Below, one piece after another: positions 26,210-35,341 of a DNA stretch of 64,000 nt (its first letter is position 1; the number at the start of each line of letters is the position of its first letter). This DNA is from Candidatus Nanopelagicus sp. (GTDB lineage: Bacteria; Actinomycetota; Actinomycetes; Nanopelagicales; Nanopelagicaceae). Under the pieces are notes generated by a model. That model was not told where the DNA came from and did not search any database. It saw only the letters and a program-made list of their open reading frames with translations. The position numbers and the translations under genes are program-made. The stretch is from the NCBI GenBank assembly GCA_016462445.1, contig JAEMTE010000005.1:1-64000 (forward strand), read 5' to 3'.

Positions 26210-27300
26210 GCAAGTAAGAGTGGAATTGCAACCTCAATATCAGTAACTCCGCCATGATGTCCCACCATTGATGTTTCCTCCCGCACTCTTGCAGGATCAA
26301 CTAAAATTAAATCATTATTAGGAATTGCAATTAAATCTCCCATCCGCTCCGCTGAATCCTCACTCACAACAGGTCCAAACAATCCACTAGAAATTGCCTC
26401 TGCTCTACTAATTACCGCTGCCTTATCACCTAAGAACTCACGCCACTGCAACAGCGTTTCAGTAGCTGCGCCATCTTTAATATAAATATGTCTAGCCCTT
26501 GGCTCCCCACCAATTAATGTCACATTCTCAAGTAACTTATTATCTTGACCTAAAATTAGTTGCTCTGTGCTATTTACCATTCCATGGTCTGAGGTAATCC
26601 AAATCCGAGTACCACTTGGTACTAACTCCTTCACCTTGGTAACAAACTCTGCAATTTGGGCAAGGGCTGTAAGCCACTTATCTGAACCAACCCCATCACT
26701 ATGACCTGCTGCATCTAAGGTATTTAAGTATGTGTAAACAAATGAAGGTTGTGGTTTTAGTGCAAGTGCAACTGCAGTTGCCATCTCATCAACTCCATTT
26801 GCACCGATATACCTAGCGCCACGAAGTGCTGCCTGGGTGAAACCACTCGCCTCATACCGTTTAGCTGCAACATGTGAAACAGCTACTCCATCTGCTGCTG
26901 CACGTTCAAATAATGTTGGCACTTTTTGCCAAATAACTGGATCTACTCGCTCATCCCACTTAAGTGCATTTAACAATCGATTATCACTTCTTGGAACTCT
27001 AACGGTGTAACCGAGCATGCCATGAACTCCTGGCAATACCCCGGTGCCTAATGTGGACAAACTAGTTGCAGTAGTTGATGGAAAATTGGCATTTAGTTTT
27101 TCAACAAGCTTTAAGCTCTCAAGAACCGGAAACTGGTCTGCATACTTATCAAATGCATCCTGTCCCATCCCATCAATGAGAATCAAACACTCACGCATCT
27201 GGGATTGACCTAGTAAGAGAGTATCGGTTGTACCTGCAACTGAAAGTGAGTTAAAAATAGAGTTTGTTAAATCAGCTAAACCAAAATTTTCAGTACTCAA
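26206..27300 (-). CDS. Alkaline phosphatase-superfamily nucleotide pyrophosphatase/phosphodiesterase
   Basis: Two-zinc hydrolase of the nucleotide pyrophosphatase/phosphodiesterase type, 364 residues. Metal ligands and nucleophile are visible: LILIDGMGQDAF (first Asp), PSTTATSLSTLGTG (Thr nucleophile), LNTLDAAGHSDG (Asp and His), ITSDHGM (Asp-His) and VGHHGG (His). No signal peptide, so it acts in the cytoplasm; the substrate is unknown. It starts with TTG inside the four-base overlap TTGA with the upstream TipAS gene, so the two are co-expressed. Confidence 0.85.
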   Translation of the reverse strand: MSTENFGLADLTNSIFNSLSVAGTTDTLLLGQSQMRECLILIDGMGQDAFDKYADQFPVLESLKLVEKLNANFPSTTATSLSTLGTGVLPGVHGMLGYTVRVPRSDNRLLNALKWDERVDPVIWQKVPTLFERAAADGVAVSHVAAKRYEASGFTQAALRGARYIGANGVDEMATAVALALKPQPSFVYTYLNTLDAAGHSDGVGSDKWLTALAQIAEFVTKVKELVPSGTRIWITSDHGMVNSTEQLILGQDNKLLENVTLIGGEPRARHIYIKDGAATETLLQWREFLGDKAAVISRAEAISSGLFGPVVSEDSAERMGDLIAIPNNDLILVDPARVREETSMVGHHGGVTDIEVAIPLLLA

Positions 27301-27680
27301 TTAGAAAGATTCTCTCCAGCATAGATACTCATCGCTTTGGCCATAAAAGTTGCACACCCTGGCGCATATTTGTCGTAGTTTTGAGTAAACCGTGGATCTG
27401 AAACATACATGGCACCTAATCCAACATAGGCATCTTTATTTGGAGTCCAAAAAACACTCACCCAGTTGTAATGAATCTTTATTAATTTTTGCACCTCGGC
27501 AGAATCAGCAGCTTTTTGTAATATAAATAGATCTGCAACATCTTTGATGTTATCGCTACCTAATTTAAAGAGTTTTTGTTGATCTTTTTTACTCATTGAT
27601 TTTAATTTTAAATTACTCGCTACATACTCCTCGGGCCACCGCTGGGCTGCCTCTTGCTCATATGGATTAGTAATCGACAT
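27297..27680 (-). CDS. Stand-alone TipAS-domain protein
   Basis: A 127-residue protein matching the TipAS domain, the drug-sensing C-terminal half of TipA-type MerR regulators. Family features are the early RWPEEYVAS segment, HYNWVSVFW, the YVGLGAMYVSDPRFTQNYD stretch and the C-terminal PGCATFMAKAMSIYAGE. The MerR helix-turn-helix is absent and there is no room for it: TATCCT lies six bases before the ATG at 27680. It may sequester a ligand, as the separately translated TipAS does, or have another role. Co-translated with a phosphodiesterase. Confidence 0.8.
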   Translation of the reverse strand: MSITNPYEQEAAQRWPEEYVASNLKLKSMSKKDQQKLFKLGSDNIKDVADLFILQKAADSAEVQKLIKIHYNWVSVFWTPNKDAYVGLGAMYVSDPRFTQNYDKYAPGCATFMAKAMSIYAGENLSN

Positions 27681-27709
27681 AGATAAAGGATAGCGGGTAG
27701 CCTAAGCCG
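27681..27709. promoter_or_regulatory. Back-to-back leaderless promoters (TipAS / psuG)
   Basis: Minus strand: TATCCT (27692-27687), six bases, ATG at 27680. Plus strand: TAGCCT (27698-27703), six bases, GTG at 27710, with TCGACA at 27674-27679 as a possible -35 (18-base spacer). Only five bases lie between the two -10 hexamers. Confidence 0.6.
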
Positions 27710-28597
27710 GTGATTAAATACTCGGCAGAGGTTGCAACTGCACAAAAAAATGGCTCACCAATAGTTGCTCTTGAGTCAACAATTATTAGCCATGGTCTAC
27801 CTCGCCCCAAGAATTTAATAGTTGCTCAAGAAGTAGAGGCAATTGTTCGTAATGCTGGTGCAACCCCAGCAACTATTGCAGTTATTGATGGCACAGTATG
27901 TGTTGGACTAGATCAGAAACAATTAGAAAGAATCGCAACTGATGACCAGATTGTTAAAGCATCAGTTAGGGATCTTGCATTGATTCAGGCAGGTAAGAAG
28001 AGTGCGGCAACAACTGTGGCAGCAACTGCTCACATCGCCTATCTTGCTGGAATAAATGTTTTTGCAACCGGTGGATTAGGTGGAGTACACCGTGGGAACT
28101 CATTTGATGAGTCTGCTGATTTAGTTGCTATGTCAAAGATTGCGATAATTATAATTTCAGCTGGTGTGAAATCTATTTTAGATGTACCAGCAACATTAGA
28201 AAGATTAGAGACACTATCAATTCCAGTGCTTGGCTATAAAACCAAAATTTTCCCTGGTTTCTACCTAACCGACTCTGGCTATGTAATTGAGCATCAGGTT
28301 AATTCTGCTAATGAGATTGCGCAGATCTGGCGGGCAAGAGGTGAATTAAAAACAGATGAGTGCTCAGTTATAGTGGCTAATCCAGTTAAGAATCAAATGG
28401 ATTTAAAGCTACATGAAAAACTTTTAACTACTGGCTTAGCACTAGCTGATAAGAATAAAATTACCGGTAAAGAGGTAACACCATTTTTACTTGAACATTT
28501 TCACACCAATAGTGATGGTGAGTCACTGCGAGTAAATATCGAGATTATTAAGGCCAATGCCCAACTAGCAGCTGAAATAGCAATCGCACTTAAATAA
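27710..28597 (+). CDS. psuG: Pseudouridine-5'-phosphate glycosidase
   Basis: Cleaves the C-C glycosidic bond of pseudouridine 5'-phosphate to uracil and ribose 5-phosphate with Mn2+. Characteristic stretches: VALESTIISHGLPRPKN (catalytic Glu, about 21), VIDGTVCVGL, KKSAATTVAATAHIA with the catalytic Lys region, FATGGLGGVHRG and FDESADL (metal Asp). Length 295 is close to the usual 305. A GTG start fits the -10 at 27698. The following kinase gene starts one base inside its stop, giving a complete pseudouridine salvage pair. Confidence 0.93.
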   Translation: MIKYSAEVATAQKNGSPIVALESTIISHGLPRPKNLIVAQEVEAIVRNAGATPATIAVIDGTVCVGLDQKQLERIATDDQIVKASVRDLALIQAGKKSAATTVAATAHIAYLAGINVFATGGLGGVHRGNSFDESADLVAMSKIAIIIISAGVKSILDVPATLERLETLSIPVLGYKTKIFPGFYLTDSGYVIEHQVNSANEIAQIWRARGELKTDECSVIVANPVKNQMDLKLHEKLLTTGLALADKNKITGKEVTPFLLEHFHTNSDGESLRVNIEIIKANAQLAAEIAIALK

Positions 28598-29487
28598 TGG
28601 GCGCAATTTTATGTATAGGCGACATCATGTTAGATGTTGTAACTCGGATTAACCAAGATATAAATGTTGGTTCAGATACTAAGGCGCAAATAAGTACTCA
28701 TGGCGGCGGAGCGGCTGCAAATGTTGCAACCTGGCTTGGCCACTTAGGTGCTGATGTTTACTTGGTTGCACGAGTTGGTGAGGATGCAGCTGGGGCAACA
28801 GTTTTAGCAGAGCTAGATAAATATAAGGTTAAACACGGCAATCAGATTATTAAGGGTGAGCGCACTGGGGTGGTTGTTGTATTAGTTGATAAAAATGGAG
28901 AGCGGACAATGTTTCCCGATTCTGGTGCTAACTCTGGAGTTGGGTTATCAGACCTACCAAATCTTGATTCATTCTCAACTGCTTATATATCTGCATATGC
29001 ATTAATTAATCCAAAATCACGTACTGGTGTCATAAAAATAATTGCAGAATTAAGAAAATCAAATATCTTGATTGTCTTCGACCCAGCAACAGTTGGTGCC
29101 CTAAAAGAGGTTGGTAAAGAAGAGGTTTTGAAATGGCTTTTAGGAGTTGATTTACTTCTAATGAACCTGGAAGAAGCAGATTATCTAACTCAAGAGAAGG
29201 ATCCAGAGGTTGCAATTGAGAAACTACTTAAGTTTTCTAAAACTGTCGTAATTAAACTTGGCAAAGATGGCGCGATTGCTAAAACAAGAGGTGAAGATTT
29301 ATGCAGAATTTCAGCACTACCTTCTAATGTTGTAGACACCACCGGTGCCGGAGACTCTTTTGCAGCGGGATTTATTAGTAGCTGGCAATCAAATGGTGAT
29401 TTAAATGCTGCTTTAAACGCTGGCACAGAGTTAGCTGCTAAGTGTGTTGCACATATCGGTGCCAGACCGCTTGTCGCTCCCCACTAA
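28597..29487 (+). CDS. psuK: PfkB-family carbohydrate kinase, probable pseudouridine kinase
   Basis: Ribokinase-family kinase, 296 residues. The substrate-side signature [19 protein letters not shown] (about 31-49) and the anion-hole motif [13 protein letters not shown] (about 247-259, catalytic Asp) are complete. Because its start overlaps the psuG stop, the likely job is phosphorylation of pseudouridine to the substrate of PsuG; by sequence alone ribokinase or adenosine kinase activity could not be excluded. No nucleoside transporter is adjacent. Confidence 0.85.
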   Translation: MGAILCIGDIMLDVVTRINQDINVGSDTKAQISTHGGGAAANVATWLGHLGADVYLVARVGEDAAGATVLAELDKYKVKHGNQIIKGERTGVVVVLVDKNGERTMFPDSGANSGVGLSDLPNLDSFSTAYISAYALINPKSRTGVIKIIAELRKSNILIVFDPATVGALKEVGKEEVLKWLLGVDLLLMNLEEADYLTQEKDPEVAIEKLLKFSKTVVIKLGKDGAIAKTRGEDLCRISALPSNVVDTTGAGDSFAAGFISSWQSNGDLNAALNAGTELAAKCVAHIGARPLVAPH

Positions 29488-29516
29488 AGCGTGATTTCAT
29501 TGGCAAGATACGGCCT

Positions 29517-31016
29517 ATGGCCAAGACACCTAAAGTAGTTGCACCTAAAGCAGGAGAAAATCCTGGCCGCATAATTGATATTGATGTTGGCTCTGAAATG
29601 TCAGAGTCATTTCTAGAGTATGCATACTCAGTTATTTACTCCCGTGCACTTCCTGATGCTCGTGATGGTTTAAAGCCAGTGCAACGTCGCATCTTGCATC
29701 AGATGAATGAGATGGGACTTCGTCCAGATAAAGGACATGTTAAATGCGCCCGAGTTGTTGGCGATGTAATGGGAAAGCTACATCCACATGGTGATGGCGC
29801 AATTTATGATGCGATGGTTCGTATGGCGCAATCTTTCTCTATGCGCCTGCCATTAATTGATGGTCATGGAAACTTTGGTTCATTAGATTCTGGTCCTGCA
29901 GCGATGCGTTACACCGAATCTCGTCTTGCTCACTCTGCCATGATGATGGTGGATGAGTCAGATGAGGACACAGTTAACTTCGGTGCAAATTACGATGGTC
30001 AAATATTGGAGCCACAGGTACTACCTGCAGCATTCCCAAATTTATTAGTAAATGGTGCAACCGGTATTGCAGTTGGTATGGCTACTAATATGGCGCCCCA
30101 TAATCTTGGTGAGGTAATTTCAGCTGCTAAGTACTTAATGGAAAACCCAAAGGCAACCTTAAAACAGTTAATGAAGTTAGTGCCTGCTCCTGATTTTCCA
30201 ACTGGTGGATACCTAGTTGCAACTGAAGGCTTAGCTGATGCCTATGCCAAAGGCCGCGGATCATTTAAAGTACGGGCAACTGCGGTAATTGAAAAGATCA
30301 CCTCTCGCAAACAAGGAATTGTAATTACCGAACTGCCATACAACATCGGACCTGAAAAGATTGTCGAGAAGATTGCAGATCTGGTTAAATCTAAAAAGGT
30401 CTTGGGCATCTCAGATATTGTCGATCTCTCAGATGGTCAATCTGGAACTAAGGTAGTAGTTGAGATTAAAAATGGTTATGAGCCAGTTGAGGTATTAGAA
30501 AATCTTTACCGCCTTACCCCAATGGAGGATGCTTTCTCAGTTAACGCAGTTGCCTTGGTAAATGGCAAGCCATTAACTCTTGGACTTAAGGATTTACTGC
30601 AGGTATTTATTGATCACCGCATTGAGGTTGTTAGGAGGCGATCAGTTTTTCGGAAAATGAAAGCTCAAAGCCGGCTTAACTTAGTAAATGGTCTGCTTAA
30701 AGCAATTGTTGATATTGATAAGGTAATTAAGTTAATCCGGGCAAGTGAGGATGCAACTGTTGCTAAAGCTGGCTTAATTAAGACATTTAAGTTAAGTGAT
30801 GAGCAAGCTACCTATATATTGGATATGCCGCTGCGTAGATTGACCAAGATGAGCAAAATTGAACTAGAGAATGAGGCAAAAGAATTAAAGGCTACAATCT
30901 CCACCTTAACTGCGATCCTAAAAACTGAGGAGAGCATCAAAGCCAAGGTCTCCGAGGAGTTGTCTGAAATTGAAAAGAAGTATGCCTCACCTCGCCGCAC
31001 CCGCCTTGTTGCGTAA
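29517..31016 (+). CDS. parC: DNA topoisomerase IV subunit A lacking the C-terminal domain
   Basis: Breakage-reunion subunit of topoisomerase IV; partner ParE is encoded 1.6 kb away on the other strand. The winged-helix and tower region starts near [20 protein letters not shown]; the active-site Tyr is in [10 protein letters not shown] (about 123), and [16 protein letters not shown] follows. The coiled-coil end reaches [13 protein letters not shown] and stops at 499 residues, exactly where the beta-pinwheel domain would begin in full-length homologues of about 800 residues. I start at ATG 29517, seven bases after CAAGAT; the upstream in-frame codon at 29442 overlaps psuK. Gyrase A is the main alternative identity. 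Confidence 0.87.
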   Translation: MAKTPKVVAPKAGENPGRIIDIDVGSEMSESFLEYAYSVIYSRALPDARDGLKPVQRRILHQMNEMGLRPDKGHVKCARVVGDVMGKLHPHGDGAIYDAMVRMAQSFSMRLPLIDGHGNFGSLDSGPAAMRYTESRLAHSAMMMVDESDEDTVNFGANYDGQILEPQVLPAAFPNLLVNGATGIAVGMATNMAPHNLGEVISAAKYLMENPKATLKQLMKLVPAPDFPTGGYLVATEGLADAYAKGRGSFKVRATAVIEKITSRKQGIVITELPYNIGPEKIVEKIADLVKSKKVLGISDIVDLSDGQSGTKVVVEIKNGYEPVEVLENLYRLTPMEDAFSVNAVALVNGKPLTLGLKDLLQVFIDHRIEVVRRRSVFRKMKAQSRLNLVNGLLKAIVDIDKVIKLIRASEDATVAKAGLIKTFKLSDEQATYILDMPLRRLTKMSKIELENEAKELKATISTLTAILKTEESIKAKVSEELSEIEKKYASPRRTRLVA

Positions 31017-31022
31017 GCAACT

Positions 31023-32621
31023 TTGATATCAACTAACGCCCTAGAACTTCGCGCTGCCGCAAGGCTTCTGGTTAAAGATGTGACGGTTCGAATTAATCAT
31101 GGTGATCGCATTGGTTTTGTTGGTCGAAATGGTGCAGGTAAATCAACACTTGCCAAAGTATTAGCAGGTGAGATTATGCCAGCAGGTGGTGTGATAAATC
31201 GCAGCGGCAAGATTGGTTATTTGCCACAAGATCCTAGAACTGGTGAGGACCAAGGAAATGTGATTGATCGAATTCTTTCAGTTCGAGAGTTAGATCAAAT
31301 AAGTAAGCGAATGCGAGCAGTTGAAGAGGAGATGTCCACCTCAGAGGGTGTTGAATTAGAAAAAGCAATGGAGCGTTACACCAGAGTTGAACATGAGTTT
31401 TCAACAGCAGGTGGTTATGCCGCAGCTGCTGAGGCTGAGGCAATTGCCTCCTCCCTTGGTGTGCCAAATCATCTATTTGATCAAGAGTTAAGCGCATTAT
31501 CTGGCGGGCAAAGACGAAGAATTGAACTTGCTCGAATTCTATTTTCTGGGGCTGAAACACTTCTATTAGATGAGCCTACTAACCACTTAGATGCTGATTC
31601 CATTATCTGGTTACGTGAGTACTTATCTAAATACTCTGGCGGCTTAGTAATCATCTCCCATGATGTGAACCTAATTGAGACTGTTGTTAATAAGGTTTTC
31701 TATATCGATGGCAATCGAAATGTAATTGATGTCTATAACATGGGCTGGAAGCAGTACTTACTACAACGTGAACAAGATGAACACCGGCGCAAACGTGAGC
31801 GGGCAAATGCTGAGAAGAAAGCTGAGATTCTGCAAAAGCAGGGTGAGAAGATGCGGGCTAAAGCATCTAAGGCAACTGCAGCACAGGGAATGCTTCGTCG
31901 CGCTGAAAAACTTCGTAGCTCACTCGATGATGTTCGAATTAAAGATAAGGTGGCAAAGCTTCGTTTTCCAACGCCATCACCATGTGGCAAGACGCCGATC
32001 TCTGCCCATGATCTATCAAAATCATATGGCTCACTTGAAATCTTTACCGATGTTGGCGTAATAATTGATAAGGGTTCTCGGGTAGTAATTCTTGGTTTAA
32101 ATGGTGCTGGTAAAACTACATTACTTCGTATTTTGGCCGGAGATCTTGAATCAGATACTGGTGAGGTAACTGCTGGTCATGGCTTAAAGATTGGTTACTA
32201 CGCCCAGGAGCATGAGTCACTAGATTTTGACCGCACAGTATTAGAGAACATGATGTCTGCTACCCCAGATATTAGAGAGCCAGAGGCTCGTAATGTGCTT
32301 GGCTCATTTCTATTTGTCGGCGATGATGTTCATAAACCAGTTAAAGTTTTAAGCGGTGGTGAGCGAACTCGACTAGCACTTGCCACTCTTGTTGTTAGCG
32401 CAGCAAATGTCTTACTTCTTGATGAGCCAACAAATAACTTAGATCCAGCCTCCCGTGATGAGATCTTGGCAGCGTTAAGTGAGTATCAAGGCGCGGTAAT
32501 TTTAGTTTCCCATGATGAGGGCGCAGTTGCTGCATTAAAACCTGAACGAGTTATTTTGCTCCCAGATGGGGATGAGGATTTATGGAAAGAGGATTACTTC
32601 GATCTAATAAGTATTGATTAA
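31023..32621 (+). CDS. ABC-F family ATP-binding protein
   Basis: Soluble ABC-F ATPase, probably acting on ribosomes (translation factor or drug protection), not a transporter. Two nucleotide-binding domains: Walker A GRNGAGKSTL (about 36) with signature LSGGQRRRIELAR and Walker B LLLDEPTNHLD; second Walker A GLNGAGKTTL with LSGGERTRLALA and LLLDEPTNNLD. A long basic helical linker (about 240-300) joins them. It has a TTG start six bases after parC and begins ISTNALELRAAARLL, as in actinobacterial homologues. Stops overlap parE by four bases. Confidence 0.93.
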   Translation: MISTNALELRAAARLLVKDVTVRINHGDRIGFVGRNGAGKSTLAKVLAGEIMPAGGVINRSGKIGYLPQDPRTGEDQGNVIDRILSVRELDQISKRMRAVEEEMSTSEGVELEKAMERYTRVEHEFSTAGGYAAAAEAEAIASSLGVPNHLFDQELSALSGGQRRRIELARILFSGAETLLLDEPTNHLDADSIIWLREYLSKYSGGLVIISHDVNLIETVVNKVFYIDGNRNVIDVYNMGWKQYLLQREQDEHRRKRERANAEKKAEILQKQGEKMRAKASKATAAQGMLRRAEKLRSSLDDVRIKDKVAKLRFPTPSPCGKTPISAHDLSKSYGSLEIFTDVGVIIDKGSRVVILGLNGAGKTTLLRILAGDLESDTGEVTAGHGLKIGYYAQEHESLDFDRTVLENMMSATPDIREPEARNVLGSFLFVGDDVHKPVKVLSGGERTRLALATLVVSAANVLLLDEPTNNLDPASRDEILAALSEYQGAVILVSHDEGAVAALKPERVILLPDGDEDLWKEDYFDLISID

Positions 32622-34708
32622 GCGTCAATCCGCTCACGATCAATATCAGCACTTGAAATAAAGTCTTTACGAGGTGCAACCTCATTGCCCATTAACAACT
32701 CAAACATAGCCTCAGCTTTTGTAACATCCTTCATAGTAATTCTGCGAAGAGTTCTCTTCTCTGGATCCATTGTGGTCTCACGTAATTGATCAGCATCCAT
32801 CTCACCTAATCCTTTATAACGTTGAATCGGCTCTTTCCATCTCTTGCCATCCTTCTTAAGGGATGTGATAATTTTTTTCATCTCATCATCAGAGTAGGTG
32901 TAGTAGATCTCCCCCTTTTTGCCACCAATAACATCAATTCGGTGCAGGGGCGGGATCGCAGCAAATACTCGACCTGCCTCAACAAGGGGGCGCATATAGG
33001 AGTTAAATAATGTTAAAAGCAGGCATCTAATATGTGCGCCATCAACATCAGCATCTGACATCAAAATAACTCTGCCATACCTTGCCTCGGTAATCTCAAA
33101 TGATTTTCCACTACCTGCGCCAATTGATTGAATAATTGATGCACACTCATTGTTCTCAAGCATCTGAGAGAGTGAGGCCTTTTGTACATTTAAAATCTTT
33201 CCCCGAATTGGCAAGATCGCCTGAAACTCTGAGTTTCTAGCAGCCTTAGTAGTTCCCAGCGCTGAATCTCCCTCAACAATAAATAACTCAGTCCGCTGCG
33301 CCTCATCTGATCTGCAATCAGATAATTTTGTTGGAAGAGATGAGCTCTCAAGTGCATTTTTTCTGCGCTGCAAATCTTTATGGGCTCGTGCTGAGATTCT
33401 AGTTCTAGATGCATTAGCAATCTTCTCTAAAATTAATCGACCAGTTGCTTTTTCAACTCTTTTTGTAGTGGTAAAAAATGCCTTCATCTCATCGGCAACA
33501 ACCTGACCAACTATCTTTGCAGCTGCTGCTGTTCCTAAAACCTCTTTAGTTTGTCCCTCAAATTGTGGCTCAGACATGCGAACTGTGACAACAGCGGTTA
33601 ATCCCTCCTGCACATCATCTTTAATAACATCGGCCTCATTATTTTTTAAAGTTTTAGTGGCACGAAGTGCGTCATTGACCGCCTTAGTAATCGCCTTTTC
33701 AAATCCTGCCACATGTGTTCCACCCTTTGGGGTTGAGATAATGTTTACAAATGAAGCAACTGTTGCCTCATAACCATTACCCCACTGCATTGCAATATCA
33801 ACGCCCATCTCCCGATCAACCTCAGTGGGAGTCATATGTCCTTTTTCATCTAAGACTGGAACATTTTCACTGTATGCACCAGAGCCTGAGAGCCTAATTA
33901 CCTCACCAACTGGATCATCAGGGCGCAGGAATGTGCAGAACTCTGAGATGCCACCTTTATGGAAAAAAGTTTCAGTTGTTTTTGTTTTAGTACGCCGGTC
34001 ATTAACCACCAAAGTTATGCCTGGTACTAAATAAGAGGTCTGTCTGGCTCTTGCATAGATATCTTCGATTGCAAGCTGCGCCTCTTTTAGAAAAATCTGT
34101 TTATCAAACCACCACTTAATTCTTGTGCCAGTTACCTTTGCTGAAACCTTGCCAATAACCCGAAGTCCAGATTTTTCACTAAAAGTTGCATTTGGTCCTT
34201 CACCTTCAAATATTCCAGCATGACCACGTTTAAATGACATCCAATAAATTTTGCTATCGCGGTCAACCTCAACATCAAGTCGGGAGGCAAGTGCGTTAAC
34301 AACAGATGCACCAACACCATGCAAACCACCAGAGGCAGCGTATGAACCGCCACCAAACTTTCCACCAGCATGAAGTTTTGTCATAACCACTTCAACACCG
34401 GTAAGTCCAGTCTTTGGTTCCTTATCTACTGGAATACCACGACCATCATCATGAACCTCAACAGATCCATCTGCTTCTAAATTTATTTCAATTGTTTTGC
34501 AATGACCTGCTAATGCTTCATCAACTGCGTTATCAATTATTTCCCAAAGACAGTGCATAAGACCACGAGAGTCTGTGGTTCCGATATACATGCCCGGTCT
34601 TTTGCGAACTGCATCTAATCCTTCAAGGACAGATAAATCTTTGGCGGTATAGCTGCTGATAATCGCAGCAGAGGTGCCATCATTAGGTTTTGCGATTTTG
34701 ATTGCCAC
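32618..34708 (-). CDS. parE: DNA topoisomerase IV subunit B
   Basis: ATPase subunit of topoisomerase IV. The GHKL domain shows EIIDNAVDEALAG (about 60), DDGRGIPV, GKFGGGSYAASGGLHGVGAS (ATP lid) and the lysine in the QTKEV region; the TOPRIM domain has FIVEGDSALGTTK (about 458) and MSDADVDGAHIRCLL, and the C-terminus PIQRYKGLGEMD. Length about 696 is normal. I prefer the GTG at 34708, eight bases after TAATCT, over the TTG at 34717; both are in frame. Location next to sigA points to ParE rather than GyrB. Confidence 0.92.
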   Translation of the reverse strand: MAIKIAKPNDGTSAAIISSYTAKDLSVLEGLDAVRKRPGMYIGTTDSRGLMHCLWEIIDNAVDEALAGHCKTIEINLEADGSVEVHDDGRGIPVDKEPKTGLTGVEVVMTKLHAGGKFGGGSYAASGGLHGVGASVVNALASRLDVEVDRDSKIYWMSFKRGHAGIFEGEGPNATFSEKSGLRVIGKVSAKVTGTRIKWWFDKQIFLKEAQLAIEDIYARARQTSYLVPGITLVVNDRRTKTKTTETFFHKGGISEFCTFLRPDDPVGEVIRLSGSGAYSENVPVLDEKGHMTPTEVDREMGVDIAMQWGNGYEATVASFVNIISTPKGGTHVAGFEKAITKAVNDALRATKTLKNNEADVIKDDVQEGLTAVVTVRMSEPQFEGQTKEVLGTAAAAKIVGQVVADEMKAFFTTTKRVEKATGRLILEKIANASRTRISARAHKDLQRRKNALESSSLPTKLSDCRSDEAQRTELFIVEGDSALGTTKAARNSEFQAILPIRGKILNVQKASLSQMLENNECASIIQSIGAGSGKSFEITEARYGRVILMSDADVDGAHIRCLLLTLFNSYMRPLVEAGRVFAAIPPLHRIDVIGGKKGEIYYTYSDDEMKKIITSLKKDGKRWKEPIQRYKGLGEMDADQLRETTMDPEKRTLRRITMKDVTKAEAMFELLMGNEVAPRKDFISSADIDRERIDA

Positions 34709-34716
34709 GGGCGCCA

Positions 34717-34739
34717 AGATTAACTGTGGTCATACCACA
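34717..34739 (-). promoter_or_regulatory. parE promoter with inverted repeat
   Basis: TAATCT on the minus strand (34722-34717), eight bases, GTG at 34708. Immediately upstream lies TGTGGT-CAT-ACCACA (34725-34739), a perfect 6-base-arm inverted repeat in the -10/-35 spacer, a possible operator. Confidence 0.45.
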
Positions 34740-34818
34740 TATAGTTGATCCGCGCCGATAGTGACCCATATTTATCGATAACTGATATACAAATGAGATA
34801 TATCCAACATATTCTCAG

Positions 34819-34845
34819 CATTTAAGCGTAAAATTTACTTAAATG
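34819..34845. repeat. Inverted repeat in parE-DUF7455 intergenic region
   Basis: CATTTAAG (34819-34826) and CTTAAATG (34838-34845) are perfect 8-base arms around an A+T-rich 11-base centre; CAGCAT and ATGCTG lie outside them. The region 34718-34922 is the longest non-coding stretch here and otherwise shows only A+T-rich promoter-like sequence. Confidence 0.5.
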
Positions 34846-34922
34846 AAATCAAATATGCTGCCGGGAATAAAGTATTCATGGTTTGATGTTCCCCTGATAG
34901 TAAATAAGAGATGGGGTAAGTG

Positions 34923-35138
34923 ATGAGCGAGCAGATCACAATGGAGCAAACACCATTGAATTCATTAGATCGTTGTGATCGTTGTGGCGCCCAGGCTTAT
35001 GTACGAGCTATCTTGGTTTCAGGTGGACAACTTCTATTTTGTTCACACCACGCTAAAGAGTATGCCGAGGGTTTAAAGCCAGTAGCTGCCCTTATTCAAG
35101 ATGAGTCTCAAAAATTAACTGCGCAAGCAGCTAAGTAA
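34923..35138 (+). CDS. DUF7455 small zinc-finger-like protein
   Basis: A 71-residue actinobacterial protein, function unknown, usually encoded beside the primary sigma factor gene. It contains a CxxC pair in RCDRCGAQAYVRAIL and a second metal-ligand candidate set in LLFCSHHAKEYAEGL (Cys, His, His), so it probably binds one zinc. The C-terminus is helical. Start is the ATG at 34923 after GGGG; a GTG lies one codon earlier. Its stop is directly next to the convergent CDGSH gene stop. Confidence 0.87.
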   Translation: MSEQITMEQTPLNSLDRCDRCGAQAYVRAILVSGGQLLFCSHHAKEYAEGLKPVAALIQDESQKLTAQAAK

Positions 35139-35330
35139 TTACTCGCTAACAAACCCAGCATCGCGGTGGCTACCATCGCAAAATGGCTTCTCCTTTGAAG
35201 CACCACAGCGACATAATGAAAAATCTGTCTTAGTTTCAACCACATTGCCCTCAGCATCAACAAAATCAACGGTGCCGGTAACTCTAATTGAAGCATTTTT
35301 CTTAAACTGCATCTTTGCCTTATCGCTCAT
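35139..35330 (-). CDS. CDGSH iron-sulfur domain protein
   Basis: Small [2Fe-2S] protein of 63 residues. The CDGSH signature is complete: CRCGASKEKPFCDGSH (about 40-55), giving three Cys and one His ligands. It likely serves in electron transfer or iron-sulfur handling; the partner is unknown. Preceded by the Shine-Dalgarno GGGAG. It follows the sigA gene with an 11-base gap and may be co-transcribed with it. Confidence 0.92.
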   Translation of the reverse strand: MSDKAKMQFKKNASIRVTGTVDFVDAEGNVVETKTDFSLCRCGASKEKPFCDGSHRDAGFVSE

Positions 35331-35341
35331 TTTCTTCTCCC

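Noticed and set aside
31000-31025. Frameshift as cause of the short ParC
   Set aside because: The sequence after the stop is the start of the ABC-F gene in all respects; no pinwheel-domain motif in any frame.
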